Source: Candidatus Binatia bacterium
Lineage (GTDB): Bacteria; Desulfobacterota; Binatia; Bin18
Reading direction: 5' to 3'
Length of the DNA stretch: 64,000 nucleotides
Assembly: GCA_022820725.1 (NCBI GenBank)
Contig: JAJEFA010000007.1
Coordinates: 285,215 to 349,214 of the forward strand
Under the pieces are notes generated by a model. That model saw only the letters and a program-made list of their open reading frames with translations, did not search any database and was not told the origin of the DNA. Numbering within the stretch: the first letter of the stretch is position 1; each line of letters starts with the position of its first letter. The position numbers were made by a program, and so were the translations under genes. Of the stretch, positions 38,202-46,886 are shown piece by piece.

Positions 38202-38231
38202 CGACCCGGAGGGACGCTCTCGGGTCGGTTA
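38202..38231 (+). promoter_or_regulatory. Stable hairpin just before the EthD ribosome site
   Basis: ACCGACCCG and CGGGTCGGT form a perfect 9 bp stem, and the loop GAGGGACGCTCT can add GAG/CTC. It ends six bases before AAAGGAGG and sits in the 5' leader of the EthD gene. It could control translation or protect the transcript; alternatively it ends a transcript entering from the left. Confidence 0.5.
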
Positions 38232-38246
38232 GGAAAAGGAGGACCT

Positions 38247-38555
38247 ATGTATAAAGTCATTGGGATTCTCAAGCGGCCTGAGGGGATGGGGATAGCGGAC
38301 TTTCGCCGCTGGTGGCTGGAAGAACACGCCCCCAAGGTAAAGAAATGGCCTGGCTTGAAACGGTACTGCATTAACTTGGCAACAACCGACGACCAGCGCT
38401 ACGACGGCGTGGCCGAAGTCTGGTTTGAGACACAAGCGGATATGGACAAGGTCTTCGGAACCTCTGAAGGCCAGACGGCCAGAAACAGCGCGACGGGCGG
38501 CTCGGCGGAAATTGTGATCTTATTAACGGAAGAAAACGTGATGGTGGACGGATAG
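38247..38555 (+). CDS. EthD-domain small protein, 102 aa
   Basis: A dimeric alpha-beta barrel protein. MYKVIGILKRPEGMGIADFR, WWLEEHAPKVKKWPGLKRY and FETQADMDKVFGTSEGQ are typical EthD features, including the EHAP histidine. Family members help in ether or ring degradation; most have unknown substrate. AAAGGAGG lies four bases before the ATG. It is the only rightward gene between leftward catabolic genes and is closed by a strong terminator. Confidence 0.9.
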   Translation: MYKVIGILKRPEGMGIADFRRWWLEEHAPKVKKWPGLKRYCINLATTDDQRYDGVAEVWFETQADMDKVFGTSEGQTARNSATGGSAEIVILLTEENVMVDG

Positions 38556-38582
38556 GAAAAGCGAAAGAGGGAGGAGAGAAAG

Positions 38583-38614
38583 CGGGGCGGCCTGGACACC
38601 GCCCCGTTGTTTTT
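38583..38614 (+). terminator. Rho-independent terminator after EthD
   Basis: CGGGGCGG, an 8-base loop, CCGCCCCG, then TTGTTTTT. A strong stem and U-run 27 bases after the EthD stop. Confidence 0.9.
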
Positions 38615-38627
38615 AGTGATCGGTTTT

Positions 38628-40319
38628 TTAGCGATCCGTACTGCGCAACACCTGTCCGGGTAAGCCTCCCTGATATTCGTCATCCTGATACAGAACCTGG
38701 CCGGAGACGACCGTCGTCTTGATCCCTTTGGATTTGGCGACAAAGCGTTTTCCGCCGCCGGGCAGGTCCCAGACATATTCCGGGTCTTTTGCATCGACCG
38801 TATCAGGATCGAACAGCGTCAGGTCGGCCACCAGGCCCGGAGCAATGCGCCCCCGGTTGGGAATACCGAACAGATCGGCCGGGACTGAGGTCAGCCGCCG
38901 GACGCCTTCCTCAATGGTCAATACCTGATTGTCCCGCACCCAACGACCGAGCAGATAGGTCGCGTAACCCGCATCACACAGCATATCCACGTGCGCCCCG
39001 CCGTCGGACAGGCCGACCAGGAAGCGGGGATCACTGACCAGGTTCTTCACCCCTTCGGGTTCAAAATTGAACGCCTGGAGGTCGAACAGCAATTCCAGCC
39101 GGTCGGCCACCGCTAGGTCGAGAAAAGTGTCAACCACGTCCTTGCCCTGGTCGCGGGCAATCTCGGCTACCGTCTTTTTGCTGGCGACATGCGGTTTGAC
39201 CTCATCACTGTAGGCATCAATTACGGTCATCCGACCCCACTGGCCGCGAAAGATCCGGCGCGTATCCATCTCTTCGCGAAAGGCATTGCGAAAGCCCGGG
39301 TCGGCGTAAATCTGCATCTGTTCTTCAACACTCTTGTTGAAGACGTGGTGCCAGGCCGAAAAAATGGCAAAGATGAACGGGTTCCGCATATTGAACTGGA
39401 CCCGTAGCGGACGGCAGGTGATCTGCGGCACGGCTTTGTCCCAGCCGAGGATGGGTTGGACCTTCTCTACGGCATTCAGATAGGACTCCGGCTTGCCCGG
39501 CTTATTGAACAGGGCCAGGAAGGTGACCGGACGCTGGCTTTCATCAACCAGGAATTTGAGCAGATCGTATTCGTCGTCCGAGACCTGTCCGACATTGGTC
39601 CCGGTCAAGGCAATCTCGATTGTGCCGCGGCCCTCTTCTTTCATGACCTGGCACAGCGCACTCCACTCGGCTCGGCTGGCATTGCGACAGGCGAGCGGGC
39701 GGCCTTCAAAGCCAATATGGTTGTTGAGAATGGTGCTGGTCAGGCCAAACGCACCGGCGCGCATAGCGGTGCGAAACAGCCGTTGCATCTCACCGATCTC
39801 GTCCGGAGTGGCTTCCCGCTCAAACGACTCTTCGCCCATCACATAGTGCCGTAGGGGCGTGAGGGCGGCTAACGAGGCCACGTTGATACCCATGCCGCGC
39901 TTTTGCAGGACATCGAGATATTCGGCGTGGGTTTCCCACTGCCAGTCAATGCCCCGCTCCATGACCTCGAACGGAATCGCTTCGACATTCACCAAGTCCC
40001 ACATGACAATATCACGGGCTTTGGGTCGAACCGGCGCAACGCCCACCCCGCAATTACCCATCACCACCGTGGTAATGCCGTGCCAGGAGGAGCAGGTCAC
40101 CAGCGGGTCCCAGGCGACTTGGGCATCGTAATGGGTATGCGGATCAATAAACCCTGGGGCCAGCACCAAGCCGTCGGCATTGATTTTCTTTTGGGCCGCC
40201 TCGCCATTGTCCTTACCCACTGCGGCAATCAGGCCGTCTTTGACCGCCACATTGCCGTAGAAGCTTAGCGCGCCCGTGCCGTCGCAGATACGGGCGTTTT
40301 CAATAATCAGGTCGTACAT
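38628..40319 (-). CDS. D-aminoacylase / N-acyl-D-amino-acid deacylase family amidohydrolase
   Basis: 563 residues. The amidohydrolase frame is complete: MYDLIIENARICDGTGA, the metal site LAPGFIDPHTHYDAQ, WHGITTVVMGNCGVGVAP, and late GLSDGGAHVDMLCDAGY. It ends with the typical GLVADLTLFDPDTVDAKDPE. GAGGAGG is eight bases before the ATG at 40319. Family members hydrolyse N-acyl-D-amino acids or related amides and cyclic imides; the substrate here is unknown. The TENA-like gene lies 33 bases upstream, which suggests one operon. Confidence 0.92.
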   Translation of the reverse strand: MYDLIIENARICDGTGALSFYGNVAVKDGLIAAVGKDNGEAAQKKINADGLVLAPGFIDPHTHYDAQVAWDPLVTCSSWHGITTVVMGNCGVGVAPVRPKARDIVMWDLVNVEAIPFEVMERGIDWQWETHAEYLDVLQKRGMGINVASLAALTPLRHYVMGEESFEREATPDEIGEMQRLFRTAMRAGAFGLTSTILNNHIGFEGRPLACRNASRAEWSALCQVMKEEGRGTIEIALTGTNVGQVSDDEYDLLKFLVDESQRPVTFLALFNKPGKPESYLNAVEKVQPILGWDKAVPQITCRPLRVQFNMRNPFIFAIFSAWHHVFNKSVEEQMQIYADPGFRNAFREEMDTRRIFRGQWGRMTVIDAYSDEVKPHVASKKTVAEIARDQGKDVVDTFLDLAVADRLELLFDLQAFNFEPEGVKNLVSDPRFLVGLSDGGAHVDMLCDAGYATYLLGRWVRDNQVLTIEEGVRRLTSVPADLFGIPNRGRIAPGLVADLTLFDPDTVDAKDPEYVWDLPGGGKRFVAKSKGIKTTVVSGQVLYQDDEYQGGLPGQVLRSTDR

Positions 40320-40352
40320 GAATGATTCCTCCTCTTGATCAATCTTTCCCAA

Positions 40353-41093
40353 TCAACTCAGGTCAACCCGGACGCCAGTATCCATGCCCATCGCAACCCG
40401 ATACCCGCCCTCCTGGGCCGCCTGGAATTTCTCACACCACTCTGTGACGCTGTCTCGAATCTTCTGCTGCCGTTCGGTCGTGGTGGCATATTCACGCACC
40501 ATGTCAAAAACGGGCTCGCCATGAGCTTCGGCCTCACCGGCATGCGCATAAAAGAATTCAAGGTCGTGCCTAGTCAGGCCGTATTTTTCTTTGAGCGCGC
40601 CCACCAAGCCCTTCATGGAGTCATCGCTGCGCGTCTCGCCGCCAATCGACATGGCCGCCAGGGTGACCAGGCCGTATTCCTTCCGGCCAAGCTCAATCAC
40701 CCAGTCTACATAGGTGACCGACTCTTGGGCCACAACCGGTTGCCGCACTTCCTCCTCGGTGGCTCCGAGCGCCTGGGCTAGCCGCATGGACAGCATCCAG
40801 TGGGCGTCTTCCCCGCGACCCATAATCGTTTCTTCGTCAATCAGATTTTCAACAATATGGCGACGGATTTTCCGATCCAGCGGTCCGAGGCCGGTATTCA
40901 TAAAAATCCCACCAAAGGCCCGGATATGCTGGCCTGTGACATAAAAGAGGTTGAGCGCCCATTTTTTCAGTTGCGGGCGAGACAGCTCTCCGGCCAGCAG
41001 GCCCTGATAAAAGCTGGGACCAAGCAGGGGCTTTTCATCTTGGTGTTGGATATAGCCACGCAAATCAGCCAAAAAGGTATCAACTGTTGCCAT
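40353..41093 (-). CDS. TENA/THI-4/PqqC-like haem-oxygenase-fold protein
   Basis: 246 residues, all helical. LLGPSFYQGLLAGELSRPQL, QHIRAFGGIFMNT, then ENLIDEETIMGRGEDAHW and the late YAHAGEAEAHGEPV. The Glu/His positions (EE ... DAHW ... HAGEAEAH) suggest a di-iron site, as in HDO-type redox enzymes of this fold. Simple thiaminase activity is less likely. It is the first gene of a pair with the D-aminoacylase-type enzyme. Confidence 0.82.
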   Translation of the reverse strand: MATVDTFLADLRGYIQHQDEKPLLGPSFYQGLLAGELSRPQLKKWALNLFYVTGQHIRAFGGIFMNTGLGPLDRKIRRHIVENLIDEETIMGRGEDAHWMLSMRLAQALGATEEEVRQPVVAQESVTYVDWVIELGRKEYGLVTLAAMSIGGETRSDDSMKGLVGALKEKYGLTRHDLEFFYAHAGEAEAHGEPVFDMVREYATTTERQQKIRDSVTEWCEKFQAAQEGGYRVAMGMDTGVRVDLS

Positions 41094-41178
41094 GGATCCC
41101 CTCCTTCTGCCGTCATTATGTATCCCTTTGTAGGAGAGCCGCGCAAGAGAGAGTTTTTCGGTAGAGTCTCAGCAGGAC

Positions 41179-41204
41179 GGGCAACCACAGGGGGTTGCCC
41201 CTAC
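41179..41204. repeat. Short palindromic repeat, GTAGGGGC type
   Basis: GGGCAACC, loop ACAGGG, GGTTGCCC, followed by CTAC. The same layout recurs at 59511-59535 with different arm bases. It lies between the TENA-like and Smr genes, in 201 bases without a gene. The rest of that gap has G/C-run text (CCCCTAGGGGGCTAGGGGGGGG) with no feature I can name. Confidence 0.6.
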
Positions 41205-41294
41205 GAGACACATTCCCTCTCCCCTAGGGGGCTAGGGGGGGGCCAGTGGGCTTACCGTACAATGTGCATAACACGTCTGAACGGGGCACCTGCT

Positions 41295-41732
41295 TTACGA
41301 TTCGCTGCTTTCCGGCAGGTCTCCCCGCGACGGGTCGAGATGGACAATGGTCGTGCCCCAACCGCCCGCCCCCATTGGCGCATCGGCAAAGTCTTCCACA
41401 TAGGGCAGGCGAGTGAGCAGTGAACGAATGCTCTCGCGCTGGACTCCCTTACCTTTGCCGTGGATGAGACGCACCTGGGTAAACCCTGCGACGCAACACT
41501 CGCGTAAATATTCCTCTACGACACTACGAATTTCCTTGGGCGCAAAGGGATGGAGATCAATCACATCCTCAATGGGCATGACGATAGGATCGGGGAAGGG
41601 GCTGTCGTCGAGTTCTTCCGAGGCGGAGGGAAGTGGCGCTTTGGCTTTTTTTGCATGCGTATTCTTTCTTGGTATCGGTAAGAGAGCCCAGATCGCACGC
41701 ATTTTTCCTCGACCGGTTCCCTTTCTGGTCAT
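41295..41732 (-). CDS. Smr-domain protein, 145 aa
   Basis: A basic N-terminal stretch, then the Smr domain: DVIDLHPFAPKEIRSVVEEY with the DLH motif, followed by VRLIHGKGKGVQRESIRSLL with the HGKG motif. Smr domains nick branched or mismatched nucleic acid or act as endoRNases. It is the last of three leftward genes, four bases after the DUF5667-like gene. Confidence 0.9.
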   Translation of the reverse strand: MTRKGTGRGKMRAIWALLPIPRKNTHAKKAKAPLPSASEELDDSPFPDPIVMPIEDVIDLHPFAPKEIRSVVEEYLRECCVAGFTQVRLIHGKGKGVQRESIRSLLTRLPYVEDFADAPMGAGGWGTTIVHLDPSRGDLPESSES

Positions 41733-41735
41733 CTG

Positions 41736-42350
41736 CTACCCATCCTCCTCCCGCAGTACCATTTCAACCGACCAGCGCACTTCCTCTTCTTTGAAAAAGA
41801 GGGCGCCGCGTTTTTTGCGGGGTAGACGGTCGGCTATGCGTGGATAGCGCTGTTGCGCAGTTGTGAAGACCTCCCGCAGGATGCCGCGCGACTCAACAGA
41901 CAGATCCGTATGGATGATGGTCAGGATGTACTGGTGTTCAAGCAGGTGGGTTGTCAGCATTTCGACCAGAGCAATGGTCTCCTCATTCTGTACATCTTCG
42001 ACCTGTGGAAGCACCTGCTCAGCCCAGTCGATATAATACCAGTACTGCTCCAGCGCGACCCGGGCTGCGGCTATATCTTGGACGGTCAGCATGGCTTCGG
42101 CTTCTGCCAGTTTTTCCCGGGCAAAGCCGAGCGAGAGATCGACGACCTGTCGGGCGGTCGTGGCCAGCCAGAGTTGTCCCACTTCGGACCAGGAATCGAG
42201 TTGATACCCCACAGTATCCGGTGTCCGGCCGGGTTCCGGCAACCATTCGATGTCACCAAAGGTTGTGACGAAACCGTGGCCGGCTACTGCCGGGGACGAA
42301 ACGAGCAGAAAGCAGGCGGTCAGAACGTTTTGAAGGGAGCGGGATTTCAC
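41736..42350 (-). CDS. Secreted helical protein, DUF5667-like, 204 aa
   Basis: A signal peptide (MKSRSLQNVLTACFLLVSSP then AVAGHG) precedes a mostly helical protein. DTVGYQLDSWSEVGQLWLAT and FAREKLAEAEAMLTVQDIAA follow the DUF5667 pattern of a Tyr-x-Leu start and a Lys-Leu-Ala-Glu helix. Function is unknown. It overlaps the lipoprotein gene by four bases, so it is probably co-expressed with it and with Smr. Confidence 0.7.
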   Translation of the reverse strand: MKSRSLQNVLTACFLLVSSPAVAGHGFVTTFGDIEWLPEPGRTPDTVGYQLDSWSEVGQLWLATTARQVVDLSLGFAREKLAEAEAMLTVQDIAAARVALEQYWYYIDWAEQVLPQVEDVQNEETIALVEMLTTHLLEHQYILTIIHTDLSVESRGILREVFTTAQQRYPRIADRLPRKKRGALFFKEEEVRWSVEMVLREEDG

Positions 42351-43408
42351 GAGGGGACCTGCCTATTGGGTGTAGTGGGTTGTGCGGATTCTTGCAGGAT
42401 GGAATGAATCGTCGTATCCGCGTCGTCCGTGTACTCGGCGACTGTGACCAGAAAATCAACCGGCAGATACTCTCCGTTGGGCGCTAATTCCAGGAAGACT
42501 TTATATACGCCGGCGGTGGGGAAGACGTGATGCAGCGGCACGTCCGGGCCAAAATACTCCTGCTTTGCCGGGCGACTCATGAGTTGAACCATGCGTCGGG
42601 CCATCTGGTCTGACGACATATTGTGACCACGCATGCCTTCCATAAAACGTGCCATCTCCGAGGTGTAAGTGTGCTGATGGCCGAAATACTCGCCGTCCAG
42701 GCGCCAGCTTGCCATATGGACTTCGGTGCCGAGATAGAGGCCCAAATTCCTGACTGGGACCCCCTCTGCGGAGGTGAGGTGACACACAATTTCGACCTCA
42801 TGACCGGCAATGGGCGGAGACGGCGACGTGCGTAAGGCAACGCGATACGAACCGAACTGTTTTTCCTGACGAAAATCAGGCTCGGGCGGCGGGCCGGACT
42901 CCCCGGTGACGGTGACAGTGAAATATTTGGTCCAGCTTCTGTCCTTGTGGGTAAACTCATTGACAATGAGATACTCTCCCGCCTTGGGAAACGTATAGGG
43001 AAAATGAAACCGGGCACGCTGAAGATCCCGGTCCGTGAGCGGAATATAGTCCTCATGGTGGGTATGGGCAAAGGTGGATAAATCACGGTTCACAATGAAG
43101 GTGTGAAGGGCTCGTTCGTGCAATATTTGCAAATCAACGACCGGTTGTTGTGTCTTGGTATGGGTCAGGTGAAAGGTCAGGGTTGTATCCTGACCAGCCT
43201 GCGGGAACGTTGATCCAAGGTCCAGTGTCAGGTGATATGGCCCGGCCGGCCGGGCAACGAGTCGGGTGTCTTCGCCGCCCCAACATCCGCTCAGGCCGTA
43301 CAACAAGAGACCCAGCACTCCACTCCAGAGCACAACGTCCGGCCACAAGCCTGTTCTGAACCACGGCGAAGAAAAGAGAACCAGTATAGATGGGGGGACT
43401 GAATCCAT
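42347..43408 (-). CDS. Histidine-rich lipoprotein with repeated beta domains, YtkA/FixH-like
   Basis: A long hydrophobic start ends in a lipobox-like LSGC (about residue 42), so it is probably a lipoprotein; the exact start is uncertain. Two similar halves can be seen: LHTFIVNRDLSTFAHTHHED in the first and VHMASWRLDGEYFGHQHTYT in the second. Each has His clusters and a GPYHLTLDL/GSYRVALRT opening strand. A Met-rich stretch (MRGHNMSSDQMARRMVQLMS) lies in the second half. His and Met clusters suggest metal (copper or iron) binding; this is inference. Confidence 0.72.
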   Translation of the reverse strand: MDSVPPSILVLFSSPWFRTGLWPDVVLWSGVLGLLLYGLSGCWGGEDTRLVARPAGPYHLTLDLGSTFPQAGQDTTLTFHLTHTKTQQPVVDLQILHERALHTFIVNRDLSTFAHTHHEDYIPLTDRDLQRARFHFPYTFPKAGEYLIVNEFTHKDRSWTKYFTVTVTGESGPPPEPDFRQEKQFGSYRVALRTSPSPPIAGHEVEIVCHLTSAEGVPVRNLGLYLGTEVHMASWRLDGEYFGHQHTYTSEMARFMEGMRGHNMSSDQMARRMVQLMSRPAKQEYFGPDVPLHHVFPTAGVYKVFLELAPNGEYLPVDFLVTVAEYTDDADTTIHSILQESAQPTTPNRQVPS

Positions 43409-43477
43409 CGCCGCTACGGTATAAAAAAATTAAGTATTTGTCGATGTTTAGCGCACTATTAAGGTTCTTGCTTTTCT

Positions 43478-44143
43478 GTGACCATTACTCTATACCGGGA
43501 GAAGCCTTTGGGGGTATACGCCTCTTCTCAGCGAGAAGAGTACAGGGCTTTTCGAGTGGAAAGTGAACACACTATGTCTGTAGATCCGCGGATGATCCAT
43601 TTATACAGCTATTACCGTGATGCCGAGCTACGGGGTGCGACGCTGCTCTTAAAATTAACCATGCGCGTCGAAAACATTGAGGCCCAAGTCAAATTGTCTC
43701 GGCATCTGGCCGACGAAACCCGCCACGCCTGGCTGTGGACGAAACGCATTACCGACCTGGGATATGAACCGGTCCATGTGGATGATGGCTACCAGACCCG
43801 CATTGGCAGAGCGGTTGGCATTCCTCGCTCGTTGATTGATCTCTTCGCGCTCACGGTCGTGGTCGAAGAGCGTGCCCAGCGCCGGTATCTCGAACATGCC
43901 AAACGGACAGATGTCGATCCCGAGACGCTTGCTATCCTGCACGAAGTCACCAAAGATGAAAAATGGCATATCGGCTGGATCAAAAACGAGCTGAAAGAGA
44001 TGGCGAGAGCAAACGGTGGGGAAGGAAAGATGCGGGAAACCCTGCAACGCTATCGGGATATCGATCGACAGGTCGTTGCCGACTTGGTGGCCAAGGAACG
44101 GGAAGTGTTTGGCTTTTCGTTTTCTGATGCCCCAGCAGCGTAG
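43478..44143 (+). CDS. Ferritin-like di-iron protein, 221 aa
   Basis: A four-helix bundle with two ExxH pairs: LADETRHAWLWTKR and TKDEKWHIGWIKNE. Partner glutamates are in RVENIEAQ and VVEERAQRRYLEH. This is the pattern of ferritin-like enzymes with a carboxylate-bridged di-iron site; the reaction is unknown. The start is uncertain: GTG at 43478 has no clear ribosome site, and ATG at 43574 would drop a non-conserved tip. It lies 27 bases before the LpxL-like gene. Confidence 0.78.
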   Translation: MTITLYREKPLGVYASSQREEYRAFRVESEHTMSVDPRMIHLYSYYRDAELRGATLLLKLTMRVENIEAQVKLSRHLADETRHAWLWTKRITDLGYEPVHVDDGYQTRIGRAVGIPRSLIDLFALTVVVEERAQRRYLEHAKRTDVDPETLAILHEVTKDEKWHIGWIKNELKEMARANGGEGKMRETLQRYRDIDRQVVADLVAKEREVFGFSFSDAPAA

Positions 44144-44169
44144 TCATCAGTCCAGTCTCTCTCGGAGTC

Positions 44170-45195
44170 ATGCCAGAAGGGATCAGAGGCGCGGTCCACG
44201 AGAGCGCTGAGCCTGCCCCCGCTGTTTCGCAACAGGACCGGCCCCGTCGTAAAAAACGTATTCGTCCGGCGCGTGAAAAAAAACACCTGCTCGCCCGGAT
44301 CGAATATGTCTTGTTCCTGGCCGCCTTCGCCTTTTTTCGCGTCTTGCCCTTTCGCCTCGCGTTTCGGGTCGGAGAAGGTATAGGCACCCTCCTCTATTGG
44401 ATAGACTGGCCGCATCGTCGGGTAGGGCTAACAAATCTGGCCCTGGCTTTCCCGGCCAAGGACAGAGCCGAACGACACCGTATTCTGCGGGAAAGTTTCC
44501 GGAATCTTGGCCGCTTACTGGCCGAGTTCTGCCATCTGCGTTCTCTCACACCAGAGAATATCCACGAGCGGGTGCAGTTTGAGAACGAAGCCGAATGGTG
44601 TCAGCTTGTAGACAACCTGCGCGCTACTGGTGCCCTGATTCTCACCGGACATTTTGGCAACTGGGAACTCTTCGCCCACGCGGCTGCGTGTTACGGACTC
44701 CCCATACACATCATCCATCGCCGTTTACGTAATGTCTTTATTGAAAAAGTGTTGACGACAGAGCGCGAACGGGGCGGGACCAAAGTGATCAAGAAAACGA
44801 CCGCCGGGATTGAGGTCTTTCGGGCGATTAAGAAAAAGAGTGCGGTTGTTGCCGCGGTTGATCAAAACGCCTCGGGGCGGATGGGCGTGTTCGTGCCATT
44901 TTTTTCACGACTGGCCTCAACCTCATCCGGCCTTGCCGGCTTGGCGCTGACAACCGGTGTTCCAGTTGTGCCGGCCTTTCTGATTCGGGAAAATGGCTCA
45001 TGCCGGCATAAGATCGTGATCTTACCGTTGATCGAGCCGGTTCGGACTGGTAACCAAGAAGAAGACATTCGCGCCACGACCGCAAAATTCACCGCCATAT
45101 TTCAGGACATGGTCGAGCGCTATCCAGACCATTGGCTGTGGATACACAAGCGCTGGAAGCGTCGTCCAGATGGTGACACCCTCGTCTATCGCTAG
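44170..45195 (+). CDS. LpxL/HtrB-type lysophospholipid or lipid A acyltransferase
   Basis: 341 residues. A basic N-terminal tail (about 40 residues, rich in Arg/Lys) precedes a membrane anchor (YVLFLAAFAFFRVLPFRLAF). The acyltransferase HX4E motif is GHFGNWE. The end has WLWIHKRWKRRP, typical of LpxL/HtrB. It probably adds a secondary acyl chain to lipid A, which supports an outer membrane. The micro-ORF follows 20 bases later. Confidence 0.92.
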   Translation: MPEGIRGAVHESAEPAPAVSQQDRPRRKKRIRPAREKKHLLARIEYVLFLAAFAFFRVLPFRLAFRVGEGIGTLLYWIDWPHRRVGLTNLALAFPAKDRAERHRILRESFRNLGRLLAEFCHLRSLTPENIHERVQFENEAEWCQLVDNLRATGALILTGHFGNWELFAHAAACYGLPIHIIHRRLRNVFIEKVLTTERERGGTKVIKKTTAGIEVFRAIKKKSAVVAAVDQNASGRMGVFVPFFSRLASTSSGLAGLALTTGVPVVPAFLIRENGSCRHKIVILPLIEPVRTGNQEEDIRATTAKFTAIFQDMVERYPDHWLWIHKRWKRRPDGDTLVYR

Positions 45196-45215
45196 ACGTA
45201 CGCATGGAGGAAAAA

Positions 45216-45368
45216 ATGAAGAAGAGCCACGCCGGGCTCAGCGCCCTTGATATTTTGATTACGGTGCTTGTTCTGTCTGTCCTCTTGTTAGCGGCCGCCT
45301 ATCAATTTGGCGCTTATGACGGATTGTCCGCTCAACCCACAGCCCAATCGACCGAACCGCAAGAATAG
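45216..45368 (+). CDS. Micro-ORF, prepilin-like single-helix protein, 50 aa
   Basis: GGAGG lies five bases before ATG 45216. The peptide is MKKSHAG followed by LSALDILITVLVLSVLLLA and a short Gln/Thr/Pro tail. It resembles a class III or pseudopilin start: basic leader ending in Gly, then a hydrophobic stretch whose fifth residue is Asp in place of the usual Glu. It is too short for a full pilin. It may instead be a small membrane protein tied to the acyltransferase upstream. Confidence 0.6.
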   Translation: MKKSHAGLSALDILITVLVLSVLLLAAAYQFGAYDGLSAQPTAQSTEPQE

Positions 45369-45423
45369 AAACGCTGGCTCGGTGTCCCTGCCAAGACAGA
45401 AGCTAGGCGTCTGCCTCGCTTGT

Positions 45424-45876
45424 CTACGGTTCAACCTGCTGCAATTCGACCTGAGAGGAAGCCAGCAACTCCTGTACGGTGTGGAGCTTATACGCCTTCT
45501 CGTAAAATATGCGTCGGATACCAGTATTCACCAGCACCTTGAGACAGTGGATACACGGGGTGTGGGTGACATAGATATCCGCCCCACTGATATTGGTGCC
45601 GTTCTTTGCGGCTTGGGCAATGGCATTGATCTCTGCATGGATGGTCCGGTAGCAGTTCTGTTCGATCTCCCCGGTCGGCGTCTTTGATTCGTAAATCAGG
45701 CAGCCAACCTCGGTGCAGTGCGGCTGTCCGGCTGGCGCGCCGTTATAGCCCGTGGTCAGGATGTTCCGTTCGCGGACAATAACCGCGCCAACTTTGGCGC
45801 GTTCACAGGTCGAACGCTCGGCCACTTGGCGCGTGATGGTCATGAAATATTGATCCCAGGAAAGACGCTCGGTCAT
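45424..45876 (-). CDS. Deoxycytidylate (dCMP) deaminase
   Basis: 150 residues. MTERLSWDQYFMTITRQVAE and the CERAKVGAVIVRERN block open it. The zinc ligands are HAE in TIHAEINAIAQ and CxxC in THTPCIHCLKVL. An extra Cys/His pair (PHCTEVGCL) fits ComEB/dCMP deaminases, which make dUMP for dTTP synthesis. The ATG at 45876 overlaps the protease stop by four bases; the longer frame to 46035 is rejected. Confidence 0.95.
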   Translation of the reverse strand: MTERLSWDQYFMTITRQVAERSTCERAKVGAVIVRERNILTTGYNGAPAGQPHCTEVGCLIYESKTPTGEIEQNCYRTIHAEINAIAQAAKNGTNISGADIYVTHTPCIHCLKVLVNTGIRRIFYEKAYKLHTVQELLASSQVELQQVEP

Positions 45877-46886
45877 GACTGGTACACCAACGTCCAGGGG
45901 GGCAAGGCTGACGACGGGGGACGGTGTTCGAGCTGGTAAGCCACTGGTGTCACATCCTCCCGGAACGGAAAATTTGCGGATATGGTGATGGGGACGGGGG
46001 TGAAAGTCAAGACAAAAAGCCCGACGGTACACCAACCATAGATGGTCCGCTTGCGATCAAGGGGCAACACGTGGTCGGCTGTCGGCGGGTGGTCGATACC
46101 TAAGATGGCTAACAGGACGACCCACACAAACCAGCCTTGCCAGCCCTGAAAGCCCAGCACCAGAATAACCAGCAGAAAGGCGCGTGCTATCCAGCGGTGA
46201 ACCGGCCCAAAGAGCGAGTACACCACATGGCCGCCATCGAGCTGGCCAACCGGCAGTAGATTGAGGAAGGTGACAAACAGGCCGAACCAGCCGGCCAGCG
46301 CAATGGGATGAAGGATGATTCTGACCTCATCGGGGGTGACGCCAAGAACAAGCGTGATCAGGGCGGAAAACAGGACGGAGTCGCCCAGAATGATGCCTCC
46401 CGAAAGTGGATCGAGCGGCTGCACCTCGGAGAGTGTCAGGCCAACGATCACCGCAGGAATAGCGAAGCAGACCCCGGCCCAGGGTCCGGCCGCGCCAATA
46501 TCAAACAGTGCGGATCGATTGGCCGGCGCCGATCTCATCCGAATAAACGCGCCAAAAGTCCCGACAAAGAACGGCGGACCGGGAATGAAATACGGCAGGC
46601 TGGCCCAGACCCCGTGGATGCGGGCCAGGACGTAATGCCCCATCTCATGGCTGAGGAGGATGAGCAGTAAGGTGAGGGCAAACGGCAACCCCAACACCAG
46701 CGCAGACGGGTCCCTGAGAGGGTCCCCACCTGCCTGAAAGGTTCCGGCGAGTGTTGTGGTCAAGAGGGTTGCCCCAAACAGGACGATATGGATGAGCGGG
46801 ATGGTTCTGGGCGGAACAGTCCGGGGAGACACAACCGATGACGACAAATTCGACGGGACAGAGTGATCAAGCGACGGTTGCGTCAT
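45873..46886 (-). CDS. Site-2 protease family (M50) membrane metalloprotease
   Basis: 337 residues, about seven membrane segments. The zinc motif is LLSHEMGHYVLA and the second metal site is NLLPVGQLDGGHVVY. FIPGPPFFVGTFGAFI between them fits the plain S2P type without PDZ domain. It cuts membrane-bound regulators, with target unknown. Four-base overlaps with dCMP deaminase and the thioesterase tie three unlike genes into one operon. Confidence 0.93.
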   Translation of the reverse strand: MTQPSLDHSVPSNLSSSVVSPRTVPPRTIPLIHIVLFGATLLTTTLAGTFQAGGDPLRDPSALVLGLPFALTLLLILLSHEMGHYVLARIHGVWASLPYFIPGPPFFVGTFGAFIRMRSAPANRSALFDIGAAGPWAGVCFAIPAVIVGLTLSEVQPLDPLSGGIILGDSVLFSALITLVLGVTPDEVRIILHPIALAGWFGLFVTFLNLLPVGQLDGGHVVYSLFGPVHRWIARAFLLVILVLGFQGWQGWFVWVVLLAILGIDHPPTADHVLPLDRKRTIYGWCTVGLFVLTFTPVPITISANFPFREDVTPVAYQLEHRPPSSALPPWTLVYQS

